NCBI GenBank assembly: GCA_910583615.1
Contig: CAJTXP010000006.1
Location: 62,001-126,000, forward strand
DNA from: an uncultured Lachnospiraceae bacterium
Lineage (GTDB): Bacteria; Bacillota; Clostridia; Lachnospirales; Lachnospiraceae
Direction: 5' to 3'
Length of the DNA: 64,000 bases
Below, piece by piece: positions 25,447-34,575 of the stretch. Within the stretch, counting starts at the first letter, position 1. Each line of letters begins with the position of its first letter. The translations under genes and the position numbers were made by a program. The notes beneath the pieces are model-generated. The model had not been told where the DNA came from. It saw only the letters and a program-made list of their open reading frames with translations, and did no database searches.

Positions 25447-25475
25447 ATTATAATAGAAAGCACATAAAGTGTAAA
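25447..25475 (-). promoter_or_regulatory. Sigma-A promoter of the 46-residue protein
   Basis: Minus strand TTTACA (25470-25475), a 17-bp spacer, and TATAAT (25447-25452). Confidence 0.75.
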
Positions 25476-25511
25476 CTGCATTTTGCAGTAAAGGACGAAG
25501 GGTGATTCCCG

Positions 25512-26414
25512 ATGAAATTTTCCACATTCCTGTATTTTGCAAAATTCGGCGTCCGGACCATCCTGTTCCGGAAAAAGGATCCGATCCTCGGCACGATTAT
25601 CGTGACGGACAAGTGCAATCTGAGCTGCCGTCACTGCTCGGTCAACAATCTCACAGGGGTGGTTCATCCATACGGGCAGATCAGAGGAGAGATGGAGCAG
25701 CTGTATGCCATGGGCGTGCGGATCCTGTTCTTCTGCGGCGGAGAGACGTTTCTGTGGAGAGACGGGGAGAAGCGCCTCCGGGATCTGGTGATCGAGGCGA
25801 AGAAGATGGGGTTTCTCATTGTCAATGCGGTCACCAACGGCACCTTTCCCATCGATCTGCCGGAGGCGGACCTGATCCTTTTGAGCCTGGACGGAGACCG
25901 GGAGCGGCATAACCGGATCCGGGGCGAGACCTACGATCTTATCATGGAGAACATCCGCCACGCCTCATCGGACAACATCTGCTTTTACATGGCGGTCAAC
26001 CAGATAAATAAAGACGCGATTCCGGAGGTGTGCCGGACCGCAGAGGATATGGAGCATGTGCGGGCAGTCTCTTTTAATTTTCACACGCCCTATCCGGATA
26101 CAAAGGATCTGGCCCTTGGTCGGGAGGAAAAGGCCGCCTGCTGCCGGGAGATTACCCGGATGATGAAGGAAGGGGCGCCGGTCTTCAATCTGAAGAGCGC
26201 TTTTCCGTACCTGATCGACAACCGCTTTCCCACACCCTGTCGACAGTGCGTGGTCATGGAAAATGGAAAACTCAGTATCTGCGGGCGCTGCATCGAGGTG
26301 GAGGGTCTGTGTGAGTCCTGCGGATATTTCTTCGTGGCGGAGTATACATTACTGTTCCGGGGAAATCTAAGGATCATCCTGGAGATGCTGCGTACTTATC
26401 TGAAATACATATAA
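25512..26414 (+). CDS. Radical SAM protein with Cys-rich C-terminus
   Basis: A 300-residue protein. The [4Fe-4S]-SAM motif CNLSCRHC (Cys35, 39, 42) is in a standard TIM-barrel setting, with GGETFLW and LLSLDGDRERHNRIRG as the SAM-binding strands. The C-terminal CRQC ... CGRC ... CESCG set could bind an auxiliary cluster, as in SPASM/twitch-type enzymes that modify peptides or act in cofactor assembly. The substrate is unknown. AAGGGTGA lies before the start. It is 54 bp upstream of a second radical SAM gene, so the two probably act in one pathway. Confidence 0.8.
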   Translation: MKFSTFLYFAKFGVRTILFRKKDPILGTIIVTDKCNLSCRHCSVNNLTGVVHPYGQIRGEMEQLYAMGVRILFFCGGETFLWRDGEKRLRDLVIEAKKMGFLIVNAVTNGTFPIDLPEADLILLSLDGDRERHNRIRGETYDLIMENIRHASSDNICFYMAVNQINKDAIPEVCRTAEDMEHVRAVSFNFHTPYPDTKDLALGREEKAACCREITRMMKEGAPVFNLKSAFPYLIDNRFPTPCRQCVVMENGKLSICGRCIEVEGLCESCGYFFVAEYTLLFRGNLRIILEMLRTYLKYI

Positions 26415-26467
26415 TATTGGGATTAAAAGATATTTGACCCTGGTATCATACATATGAGGGGGAAACG

Positions 26468-27721
26468 ATGCGCGTAATCACTGATCTGACCAGGATGTGG
26501 CTGACTCGTTCTGTCAGGCCCTTTCTGTTTCAAAAAGAATACGACCAGCTGCTTCCCTTTGAAGTGTGCGGGGAGCTGGGGCTTTACGTCCATATTCCGT
26601 TCTGCAGGAGCCTCTGCGATTTCTGTCCCTACTGCAAGGTCCTCTATTCGGAGGAGCTGTGCAGCCGCTATGCGGATGCGCTCCTTGGAGAGATCCGTCT
26701 GGTGGGACAGCAGGCGAAGGGAAGGAAGAAGGTCACCAGCCTGTATTTCGGAGGCGGGACGCCGGCGCTGGCGGCAGACCGCATGGGGGAGATCATCGGA
26801 ACGATCCGGGAGTATTTTGAGATCACGGAGGGGATCGGCGTAGAGCTTCATCCGGACGACGTGACGGTCCCGGTGCTTTTGACGCTGAAAGAAGCAGGGG
26901 TGACCCGGATCAGCATCGGGGTCCAGTCCTTCGGGAAGAAATACCAGAAACTTCTGGGCCGGAAGCCGGTGGATGCGGCGGCTCTGAAAGCGGCGCTCCA
27001 GGAAGTGACCTTTGAAACCGTGTCCATGGATCTGATCTTCGCGCTTCCGGGGCAGACCTTCGAGGATCTGAAAGAGGACATTGATACCGTTTTCGCAAGC
27101 GGCGCCAACCATATGGCAATCTATCCGTTTATTGATTTTACCTTTACGTCCAGCTCCCTTCCCGCCATGCCGAAAAAGGAGAAGCGCCGTCTCCTGGATG
27201 CGGTGACGGCCTATTGTATAGATCAGGGTTACGTAAGGAACTCCATCTGGACCTTTTCCAGTGAGGAACATGCCAGGTATTCTTCCATGACCCGGGATCA
27301 TTTTCTGGGCTTTGGCTGTTCTGCGGCCACCCTTCTTGGGGATCAGTTCAAAATCAACACCTTTTCTGTAACAGCATATATAGAACGGATAGAACAAAAA
27401 CTTCTGCCCACCTCCCTGACGCTTCGCTTCACCCGCCGTCAGCGGATGGTGTATTATCTGTTCTGGACCGCCTACAGCACGAAGGTGAGCAGCCGGGCGT
27501 TCCAGCAGTTTTTCGGGGTCCCGTTAAAAAAGATGTACGGCCTGGAGCTGTATCTGGCGAAGCTTCTGGGCTTTGTTACGGAGGAAAACGGGGATTATGA
27601 GATGACGCCGAAGGGGGCGTTCTATTATCATTATTACGAAAATTTCTATACCCTCTCCTATATCGACCGGATGTGGGGACTGATGAGGAAAGAAGCGTTT
27701 CCGGAGGGGATGAAACTGTGA
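26468..27721 (+). CDS. HemN/HemW-like radical SAM protein
   Basis: A 417-residue protein. YVHIPFCRSLCDFCPYC carries the cluster ligands (Cys46, 50, 53) in the HemN-family style, followed by SLYFGGGTPA, GVELHPDDV, RISIGVQSF and SMDLIFALPGQT, all HemN/HemW landmarks. It has a longer N-terminus (33 residues before the barrel) and a C-terminal winged-helix-like region. It differs from ordinary HemW (about 380 residues), so a role in heme handling or as a methyltransferase-type radical SAM enzyme is open. AGGGGG precedes ATG 26468. Confidence 0.75.
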   Translation: MRVITDLTRMWLTRSVRPFLFQKEYDQLLPFEVCGELGLYVHIPFCRSLCDFCPYCKVLYSEELCSRYADALLGEIRLVGQQAKGRKKVTSLYFGGGTPALAADRMGEIIGTIREYFEITEGIGVELHPDDVTVPVLLTLKEAGVTRISIGVQSFGKKYQKLLGRKPVDAAALKAALQEVTFETVSMDLIFALPGQTFEDLKEDIDTVFASGANHMAIYPFIDFTFTSSSLPAMPKKEKRRLLDAVTAYCIDQGYVRNSIWTFSSEEHARYSSMTRDHFLGFGCSAATLLGDQFKINTFSVTAYIERIEQKLLPTSLTLRFTRRQRMVYYLFWTAYSTKVSSRAFQQFFGVPLKKMYGLELYLAKLLGFVTEENGDYEMTPKGAFYYHYYENFYTLSYIDRMWGLMRKEAFPEGMKL

Positions 27722-27730
27722 ACTGTTTCC

Positions 27731-27808
27731 TTCAAAAAAATGTAAATATTTTATTGAAAATTCTTCAAAAAAATGCATATAATATATAGAAAGAGATTCA
27801 AAAAAGTG
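27731..27808. repeat. 33-bp-period direct repeats in the promoter of the DUF4143 ATPase
   Basis: TTCAAAAAAATG occurs at 27731-27742 and 27764-27775, and TTCAAAAAAGTG at 27797-27808: exactly 33 bp apart each time. Bases between them also partly agree, so these are 2.4 degenerate tandem units. The -10 lies in the second unit. Three full helical turns between sites would put a bound protein on one face. Confidence 0.7.
27754..27783 (+). promoter_or_regulatory. Promoter of the AAA/DUF4143 gene
   Basis: TTGAAA (27754-27759), an 18-bp spacer and TATAAT (27778-27783), embedded in the 33-bp repeats. Confidence 0.6.
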
Positions 27809-27845
27809 TGGTTTCCGGAATCGGCGAAAAAGGAAGGTTTCTATT

Positions 27846-29132
27846 ATGCAAAGAAGGATCATGGACGAACTGATACACTGGAAAACGAAGCGGAACCGAA
27901 AACCCCTGCTTCTAAGGGGGGCAAGACAGGTGGGGAAGACCTGGCTGATGAAGGAATTTGGCAGACGCTGCTTTAAAAATACGGCTTATGTCAATTTTGA
28001 CAGCGGCGGAAAGATCTGCCGGATCTTTGAGGAAGATTTTGATATCCGGCGGATTCTTCAGATGCTGAATATTGAGACCGGGGCGAAGATTGAGCCGGAG
28101 GAGACACTGATTATTTTTGATGAGATCCAGGAAGCGCCAAGAGCCATTTCTTCCCTGAAATATTTTTATGAAAACGCTCCGGAGTATGCGGTGATCGCAG
28201 CGGGATCCCTGCTTGGAGTGTCGATTCATGAAGGGGTGTCTTTTCCGGTCGGGAAAATCGATCTTCTGGAGATACATCCGCTGTCCTATGTAGAATTTTT
28301 GAAGGCTGTTGGAGAAGAGGCCCTGGCGGAGCAGATTGAGGCCGCAAATTATGATGCCATGAATACCTTTTCTGATAAATATATTCACTGGCTGAAGCTG
28401 TACTACTACATTGGAGGAATGCCGGAAGCAGTCAGCGATTATGCGGAAAATGGCGATATTTATGCAGTCCGGGAGATTCAGAACCGGCTGTTGGAGCTGT
28501 ATGAGAACGATTTTGGCAAACATATGCCGAAGCAGGAACTGGCAAGGATCCGTATGGTATGGAATTCCATACCGCTGCAGCTGGCGAAAGAGAATAAAAA
28601 GTTTTTCTTCGGCCAGATCCGGCAGGGAGCCAGGGCAAAAGAGTTTGAACTTGCCATCGAGTGGCTTCTGGACTGCGGCCTGATTACCAAAGTGTACCGC
28701 GTCAGCAGGCCGGCGGTGCCTTTAAAGGCATATACGGATTTCGCGGCGTTTAAAATCTATCTTCTGGATGTGGGACTTTTGGGGGCCATGAGTGAACTGG
28801 ACGCCCGTTCCATTCTGGAGGGAAATGAGCTGTTTCTGGAATTCAAAGGGTCGCTGACTGAGCAGTATGTGCTGCAGCAGCTTGTGGCGGAGACGGCCTA
28901 TACACCCTATTATTTTTCGGTGTCTGCTCATTCCGAGATCGATTTTATGGTGCAGAAAGAAGGCGGGGTGGTTCCGGTGGAAGTGAAAGCGGAAGAGAAT
29001 CTCCGGGCAAAAAGCCTGAAGGCCTATTGCGACAAGCACAGACCTTCCTATGCGGTGCGGACTTCCATGGCAGGCTACCGCAGGGAAGAATGGATGGTCA
29101 ATCTTCCCCTGTATGGGATTCGGAATTTATAA
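27846..29132 (+). CDS. AAA (AAA_14) ATPase with DUF4143 domain
   Basis: A 428-residue protein. The N-terminal P-loop is LLLRGARQVGKT (21-32) and Walker B is LIIFDEIQEAP; AAGSLLG is the sensor segment. The C-terminal DUF4143 region ends with the nuclease-like 'SEIDFMVQKEGGVVPVEVKA' (D...EVK), suggesting a PD-(D/E)XK fold. These proteins are common and multicopy in Clostridia and Bacteroidetes, with unproven roles; defence or DNA transactions have been proposed. AAGGAAGG lies upstream. It has its own promoter within 33-bp repeats. Confidence 0.8.
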   Translation: MQRRIMDELIHWKTKRNRKPLLLRGARQVGKTWLMKEFGRRCFKNTAYVNFDSGGKICRIFEEDFDIRRILQMLNIETGAKIEPEETLIIFDEIQEAPRAISSLKYFYENAPEYAVIAAGSLLGVSIHEGVSFPVGKIDLLEIHPLSYVEFLKAVGEEALAEQIEAANYDAMNTFSDKYIHWLKLYYYIGGMPEAVSDYAENGDIYAVREIQNRLLELYENDFGKHMPKQELARIRMVWNSIPLQLAKENKKFFFGQIRQGARAKEFELAIEWLLDCGLITKVYRVSRPAVPLKAYTDFAAFKIYLLDVGLLGAMSELDARSILEGNELFLEFKGSLTEQYVLQQLVAETAYTPYYFSVSAHSEIDFMVQKEGGVVPVEVKAEENLRAKSLKAYCDKHRPSYAVRTSMAGYRREEWMVNLPLYGIRNL

Positions 29133-29156
29133 GATTTTAAGATAGAAAGCGAAAAC

Positions 29157-30995
29157 ATGAAAAGAAAAACCGAATTGATCTTACGATATTTTCACGGCTC
29201 CAAACGGTATTTCCTGTGCGCGGTGGCGGCTTCTTTTCTGACCACGGCCCTCAATGCGGTGACGCCGCAGATCTTCCGTTTCGGCATTGACAAGGTGCTG
29301 GGGGGCGGCGGATATCCGTATCTGAGAGAACACCTCTTTGTGCTGTCCCTGGCTGTTGTAGCGGTGGCCGTGCTGTCGGGGATATTTATGTTCCTGACCA
29401 GAACCTGCACCGCCCGGGCGGGGGAGAATTTCGCCAGGAATCTCAGGGACGCCCTGTTTTCCCATGTGCAGCGGCTTCCCATGAGCTGGCATGACAAGAA
29501 TCAGACCGGCGATATTATCCAACGTTGTACGTCGGATGTGGAGGTGATCCGGAATTTTGTGGTGACGCAGCTTCTGGAAGTATTCCGGACCGTGTTCCTG
29601 GTGGGGATTTCCTTTGCCATGATGGTGTCCATGAACCGGAAGCTGGCCCTCATCGTGCTGCTTTTTGTGCCGGTGGTGGTAGTCTATTCAGCGGTGTTCT
29701 ATCGGCTGATTGCCAGGCGGTTTACGGATGCGGATGAGGCGGAGGGAGAGCTGTCCACGGTGGTGCAGGAGAACGCCACGGGCGTGCGGGTGGTGCGCGC
29801 TTTTGGACGGGAACAGTTCGAGATGAACCGCTTTCGGGAGAAGAACGAAGCGTTCGCCCGCCTGTGGATCCGCCTGGGGACCCTGTCCGGCCTCTACTGG
29901 GGCGTGGGGGATCTGATCACGGGTCTGCAGGTGATGACGGTTATCGTGCTGGGAGCCATGGAAGCCGTTCACGGCAATCTGTCCGTGGGGGATTTTGTTG
30001 CGTTTGCCTCCTACAACACGGTACTGGTCTGGCCGGTTCGCGGTCTGGGAAGGATCCTGTCCGATATGAGCAAGGCCGGGGTGTCCTTTGAGCGCGTGGG
30101 CTACATCATCCATGGGGAGGAGGAAGCGTACGGCGGTCTGGAGAAGGAAGGGATGCCCGGCGGCGGGCAGGCAGAGGAAGCGGAACATGCAGAATGGTCC
30201 GGAGGAAAAAGAGCGGATGATGCACATCCTGGCGGACAGAGTCCGTCTTTGCCGGATCGCATGGACATCGCTTTCTCCCATGTATCCTTCGCCTACGAGC
30301 AGGGCGAAAAGGTGCTCGACGACGTATCCTTTATGATCCCGCAGGGATCGACCTTCGGTATCCTGGGCGGCACCGGCAGCGGAAAATCCACGGTCGTTCA
30401 GCTTCTGACCAGGCTCTATGAGCTGGAGGAAGGGACCATTACGCTGGGCGGGGTTGATATCCGAAAGCTCCCCCTTGCCTGGCTGCGCCGGCATGTGGGC
30501 ATGGTGCTGCAGGAGCCCTTCCTCTACTCCCGGACCATCCGGGAAAATATCGCGGCTTCCAGGCCGGAGGCTTCCATGGAGGAGATCAGAAGCGCGGCCC
30601 GGACGGCCTGTGTGGACCGGTCCATCAGCAGTTTTGCAGATGGTTATGAGACGCTGGTCGGCGAGCGGGGCGTGACCCTCTCCGGCGGACAGAGACAGCG
30701 GGTGGCGATTGCACGGATGCTGCTTCAGAAGGCGCCGGTCATGGTTTTCGACGATTCTCTGTCCGCGGTAGACACCCGGACGGACCATGAGATCCGGAAG
30801 GCCCTGAAAGAACATCAGAAAGACGCCACGGTGATCCTGATCTCCCATCGGATCACGACTCTGATGGGAGCAGACCGGATTCTGGTTTTGAACCGGGGCA
30901 GGGTGGAAGAGACCGGAACCCATGAGGAACTGATTGCAAAAGACGGGATTTACCGACAGATTTATGAGATCCAGATGGACCGGGAGAAGAGGTGA
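29157..30995 (+). CDS. ABC exporter subunit 1, degenerate Walker B
   Basis: A 612-residue half-transporter: N-terminal six-helix membrane domain (about 1-320) and ATPase domain. Walker A is GGTGSGKST, the signature LSGGQRQRVAIARM is intact, but Walker B is VMVFDDSLSAVDT, with Asp in the catalytic Glu position. That marks the degenerate-site subunit of a heterodimeric type IV exporter. A Gly/Glu/Ala-rich linker of about 45 residues between the two domains is unusually long. The partner follows 6 bp downstream. The substrate is unknown; homologues export drugs, lipids or peptides. Confidence 0.9.
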   Translation: MKRKTELILRYFHGSKRYFLCAVAASFLTTALNAVTPQIFRFGIDKVLGGGGYPYLREHLFVLSLAVVAVAVLSGIFMFLTRTCTARAGENFARNLRDALFSHVQRLPMSWHDKNQTGDIIQRCTSDVEVIRNFVVTQLLEVFRTVFLVGISFAMMVSMNRKLALIVLLFVPVVVVYSAVFYRLIARRFTDADEAEGELSTVVQENATGVRVVRAFGREQFEMNRFREKNEAFARLWIRLGTLSGLYWGVGDLITGLQVMTVIVLGAMEAVHGNLSVGDFVAFASYNTVLVWPVRGLGRILSDMSKAGVSFERVGYIIHGEEEAYGGLEKEGMPGGGQAEEAEHAEWSGGKRADDAHPGGQSPSLPDRMDIAFSHVSFAYEQGEKVLDDVSFMIPQGSTFGILGGTGSGKSTVVQLLTRLYELEEGTITLGGVDIRKLPLAWLRRHVGMVLQEPFLYSRTIRENIAASRPEASMEEIRSAARTACVDRSISSFADGYETLVGERGVTLSGGQRQRVAIARMLLQKAPVMVFDDSLSAVDTRTDHEIRKALKEHQKDATVILISHRITTLMGADRILVLNRGRVEETGTHEELIAKDGIYRQIYEIQMDREKR

Positions 30996-31001
30996 GCGCA
31001 T

Positions 31002-32849
31002 ATGGCAGCATACGAAGAACAGGAGTATAACAGACCGTTCAGTTTTCGGATCTGGGCGAAGATGGTTCCCTTTTTCAGGCCGTACAAAAAATATTTTCTC
31101 ATTACTATGGGGCTGAATGTCTTTCTGGCGGCGGTGGATATCCTGGTGCCGCTGTTTCAGAGCTATGCCATCGATCATTTTATCACGCTGAATACGCTGG
31201 AGGGGATACGTCCCTTTACCGCAGTCTATGTGCTGATGATTGCTGCCCAGACGGTCAGCGTGTATTTTTCCGTCCATGCGGCCACGACCATCGAGATGAA
31301 TCTGGGACGGGACCTGAAGCGGGCGCAGTTTGAGCATCTGCAGACCCTCTCTTTTTCCTACTATAATACAACGCCTGTGGGCTACATCCATGCCCGGGTC
31401 ATGAGTGACACCCTGAAGATCGCCACCATGGTGGCCTGGGGACTGGTGGATATGTTCTGGGCGTTCCTCTATGTGGTGACTGTGTTCGGCGTTATGTTCT
31501 TCCTGAATGCAGGGCTGGCTCTGATCATCATGCTGGTGGTGCCGGGGATCGCCCTTCTGACCGTGTATTTTCAGAACCAAATCCTCCGCTGGAACCGGAA
31601 GATCCGGAGGATCAATTCCCAGATCACCAGCGCCTACAACGAAGGGATCACCGGTGTCAGGACCTCCAAGAGCATGGTGATCGAAGAGGACAATGACCGG
31701 GAATTTTATAAAAAGACAACCGAAATGCACCAGGCTTCCAGCCGTGCGGCGAAGCTGAACGCGGTCTATATTCCGATGATCCTTTTCTTCGGTTCTGTGG
31801 TTTCCGCCATTGTGCTGGCAAAAGGCGGCGGTCTGGTGCGGGAAGATCGGATGCAGCTTGGCACGCTGTCTGTATTTATTTCCTATGCAGTGGTGATCTT
31901 TGAGCCGATTCAGCAGCTGGCAAGGCTTCTGTCGGAGCTGATTTCCTGCCAGGCCAACATCGAGCGGGTGACGGATCTTCTGGAGCAGAAGCCCAATGTG
32001 GTGGACCGGGAGGACGTGATCCGGCGGTACGGGGACGCTTTTACGGCAAAACGGGAGAACTGGGAGCGGATCCGGGGTGATGTGGTGTTCGAGGACGTGT
32101 CCTTTATGTATCCGGACGGGAAGGAATATGTGCTGGAGCATTTTAACCTCCATGTGCCCGCCGGGATGAACGTGGCCATCGTAGGAGAGACTGGCGCCGG
32201 GAAATCCACGCTGGTCAACCTGTTGGGGCGCTTCTTTGAACCGACGAAGGGCCGGATCCTCATCGACGGCGTGGATTACCGGGAGCGGTCCCAGCTCTGG
32301 CTGCACAGTCAGATGGGCTATGTGCTTCAAAATCCCCACCTCTTCTCCGGCACGGTCCGGGAAAATATCCGCTACGGGCGGCTTGACGCCACCGACGAGG
32401 AGGTGGAAGCGGCCGCCAGACAGGTTTCGGCGGACACTGTGGCGGCGAAGCTTCCGCAGGGGTATGAGAGCAACGTGGGAGAGAGCGGCGGCAGACTGTC
32501 CGTGGGAGAAAAGCAGCTGATTTCCTTTGCCCGGGCGATCCTGGCGGATCCGGCGATCTTCGTGCTGGATGAAGCCACCTCATCCATCGACACCAGGACC
32601 GAACGGCTGATTCAGAATGCGGTGGAACATCTGCTGAAAGGCCATACGTCCTTTGTGATCGCCCACCGGCTCTCCACGATCCGGAAAGCAGATCTGATCC
32701 TGGTGGTAAAGGACGGGAAGATCATCGAGCAGGGCACCCACCAGGAGCTGCTTGAGAAGAAAGGCTGCTATCAGGAACTGTATGAAAGACAGTTTGAAGA
32801 AGAGGCGGTCATGCGGGTGTTTGCAGGAGAGATGGGCGGACAGGGTTGA
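31002..32849 (+). CDS. ABC exporter subunit 2, catalytic Walker B
   Basis: A 615-residue half-transporter. Walker A is GETGAGKST and Walker B IFVLDEATSSIDT, with the catalytic Glu intact. Its signature is altered to LSVGEKQLISFARA (consensus LSGGQ). With subunit 1 this gives one good ATP site and one degenerate site, as in TM287/288 and LmrCD-type exporters. GAGGTGAG precedes ATG 31002. Confidence 0.9.
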   Translation: MAAYEEQEYNRPFSFRIWAKMVPFFRPYKKYFLITMGLNVFLAAVDILVPLFQSYAIDHFITLNTLEGIRPFTAVYVLMIAAQTVSVYFSVHAATTIEMNLGRDLKRAQFEHLQTLSFSYYNTTPVGYIHARVMSDTLKIATMVAWGLVDMFWAFLYVVTVFGVMFFLNAGLALIIMLVVPGIALLTVYFQNQILRWNRKIRRINSQITSAYNEGITGVRTSKSMVIEEDNDREFYKKTTEMHQASSRAAKLNAVYIPMILFFGSVVSAIVLAKGGGLVREDRMQLGTLSVFISYAVVIFEPIQQLARLLSELISCQANIERVTDLLEQKPNVVDREDVIRRYGDAFTAKRENWERIRGDVVFEDVSFMYPDGKEYVLEHFNLHVPAGMNVAIVGETGAGKSTLVNLLGRFFEPTKGRILIDGVDYRERSQLWLHSQMGYVLQNPHLFSGTVRENIRYGRLDATDEEVEAAARQVSADTVAAKLPQGYESNVGESGGRLSVGEKQLISFARAILADPAIFVLDEATSSIDTRTERLIQNAVEHLLKGHTSFVIAHRLSTIRKADLILVVKDGKIIEQGTHQELLEKKGCYQELYERQFEEEAVMRVFAGEMGGQG

Positions 32850-32862
32850 CGGAGGTGCTGTT

Positions 32863-34548
32863 GTGGCAAGAACGGTAGGGATCGGAATCCAGAGTTTTGA
32901 AAAACTGATACAAAATGGATATTTTTATATTGATAAAACAGATTTTATAAAAGAATGGTGGGAAAGCGGGGATGATGTAACGTTGATCACCCGTCCCCGC
33001 CGTTTTGGGAAAACCTTAAATATGAATATGATGGAGCGGTTCTTTTCGGTGGCGTATGCGGGCCGGGGAGAAATTTTCGAAGGACTGTCCATATGGAAGG
33101 AGGAAAAGTACCGAAAACTTCAGGGAACCTGTCCGGTCATATTTTTGAGTTTCGCAGATATGAAAGCCAGTACCTTTTCCCTGGCAAGGGAGAAAATCTG
33201 TATGGCGATACAAAAACTGTACAGCCGGTTTGACTTTCTGATGGCCGGCCGGACATTAAAAGAGGAAGAAAAAAATTTTTTCCGCAGGGTGTCTCTGGAA
33301 ATGACGGATTCCACAGCAGCCGGTGCTTTGCGGGAACTTGCCTGTTATCTTTCCAGATATTATGGCAGGGATGTGATCATCCTGCTGGATGAATATGATA
33401 CGCCGCTTCAGGAGGCATGGGTGTATGGCTACTGGAAGGAAATGTCAGAATTTATCAGAGGGCTGTTCAATTCGACTTTTAAGACGAATCCCTATCTGGA
33501 ACGGGCGATTATGACCGGAATTACGAGGGTCAGTAAGGAATCCATTTTTTCTGATTTAAATAATCTGGAAGTAGTGACTGCTACTTCGGAGAAATACGAA
33601 AGCTGCTTTGGTTTTACAGAAGAGGAGGTGTGGGAAGCTCTTCAGGAGTACGGGCTGTATGATCAGAGACAAAAGGTGAAAGACTGGTATGATGGTTTTA
33701 CTTTTGGAAAAACGGAGGCGATCTATAACCCCTGGTCTGTGATCAATTTTCTGGATAAAAAGCGGCTTTCCATGTACTGGGCCAATACCAGCAGCAACAG
33801 TCTGGTGAACCGGCTGATCCGAAGAGGCAGCCGGGAGATTAAAATGGAGATGGAAAATCTTCTAAAAGGCGGAGTGCTTCAAACCTGGATTGACGAGCAG
33901 ATTATATTTGAGCAGCTGGACAGCAGGACGGATGCGGTATGGAGCCTTCTGCTGGCAGGCGGTTATTTGAAAGTAAGGCGTTATCTGATGGATGAAGAGT
34001 GGGGACGGGATACGTATGAGCTGGCGCTGACGAACCGGGAGGTTCGGTTTTTGTTCGGTCAGATGATCGACGGATGGTTCCGGGATTTTGTACCGGAATA
34101 TAATGATTTTGTGAAAGCAATGCTGACGGGGGACAGAAAGGCCATGAATGGATACATGAATAAAGTGGCGATGGCGACCTTCAGTTATTTTGACAGCGGG
34201 ATAAAGCCGTCAAAGGAGTCGGAACCGGAACGGTTTTACCATGGTTTTGTGCTGGGGCTGACCGTGGACCTGGCTGACCGGTATGTCATTACTTCAAACA
34301 GGGAAAGCGGTTATGGAAGATATGATGTCGTTCTGGAGCCAAAGAGACAGGAAGACTGTGCGGTGATTATGGAATTTAAGGTTCGGGATCCGGGAGAGGA
34401 GAAGACGCTGGAGGAGACGGCAAAAGAGGCCTTGGCGCAGATCGAAAGAAAGAAATACGAGGCGGCTTTGACAGCAAAGGGGATTGCCCCCGGGCAGATA
34501 CAGAAGTATGGCTTTGCATTTGAAGGGAAAACGGTTTTGATTCGGTAA
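32863..34548 (+). CDS. AAA-ATPase-like / PD-(D/E)XK (DUF1703) protein, copy 1
   Basis: A 561-residue protein starting at GTG 32863, 7 nt after GGAGG; it then aligns with the second copy from 'ARTVGIG'. The N-terminal AAA-ATPase_like domain has P-loop RPRRFGKT (44-51) and Walker B VIILLDEYDTPL. The C-terminal DUF1703 nuclease-like domain has GYGRYDVVLEP ... VIMEFKV, the D...ExK core. Function in vivo is unproven; the combination suggests an ATP-regulated nuclease. It follows the ABC exporter by 13 bp and is followed by a close paralogue. Confidence 0.82.
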   Translation: MARTVGIGIQSFEKLIQNGYFYIDKTDFIKEWWESGDDVTLITRPRRFGKTLNMNMMERFFSVAYAGRGEIFEGLSIWKEEKYRKLQGTCPVIFLSFADMKASTFSLAREKICMAIQKLYSRFDFLMAGRTLKEEEKNFFRRVSLEMTDSTAAGALRELACYLSRYYGRDVIILLDEYDTPLQEAWVYGYWKEMSEFIRGLFNSTFKTNPYLERAIMTGITRVSKESIFSDLNNLEVVTATSEKYESCFGFTEEEVWEALQEYGLYDQRQKVKDWYDGFTFGKTEAIYNPWSVINFLDKKRLSMYWANTSSNSLVNRLIRRGSREIKMEMENLLKGGVLQTWIDEQIIFEQLDSRTDAVWSLLLAGGYLKVRRYLMDEEWGRDTYELALTNREVRFLFGQMIDGWFRDFVPEYNDFVKAMLTGDRKAMNGYMNKVAMATFSYFDSGIKPSKESEPERFYHGFVLGLTVDLADRYVITSNRESGYGRYDVVLEPKRQEDCAVIMEFKVRDPGEEKTLEETAKEALAQIERKKYEAALTAKGIAPGQIQKYGFAFEGKTVLIR

Positions 34549-34575
34549 ATAAAAAGAAAGGGCAAAGGTGGAAGG

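Noticed and set aside
27731..27808. CRISPR-like periodicity.
   Set aside because: Only 2.4 units, period 33 with no unique spacers of constant length, and no cas genes nearby. Treated as a promoter repeat.
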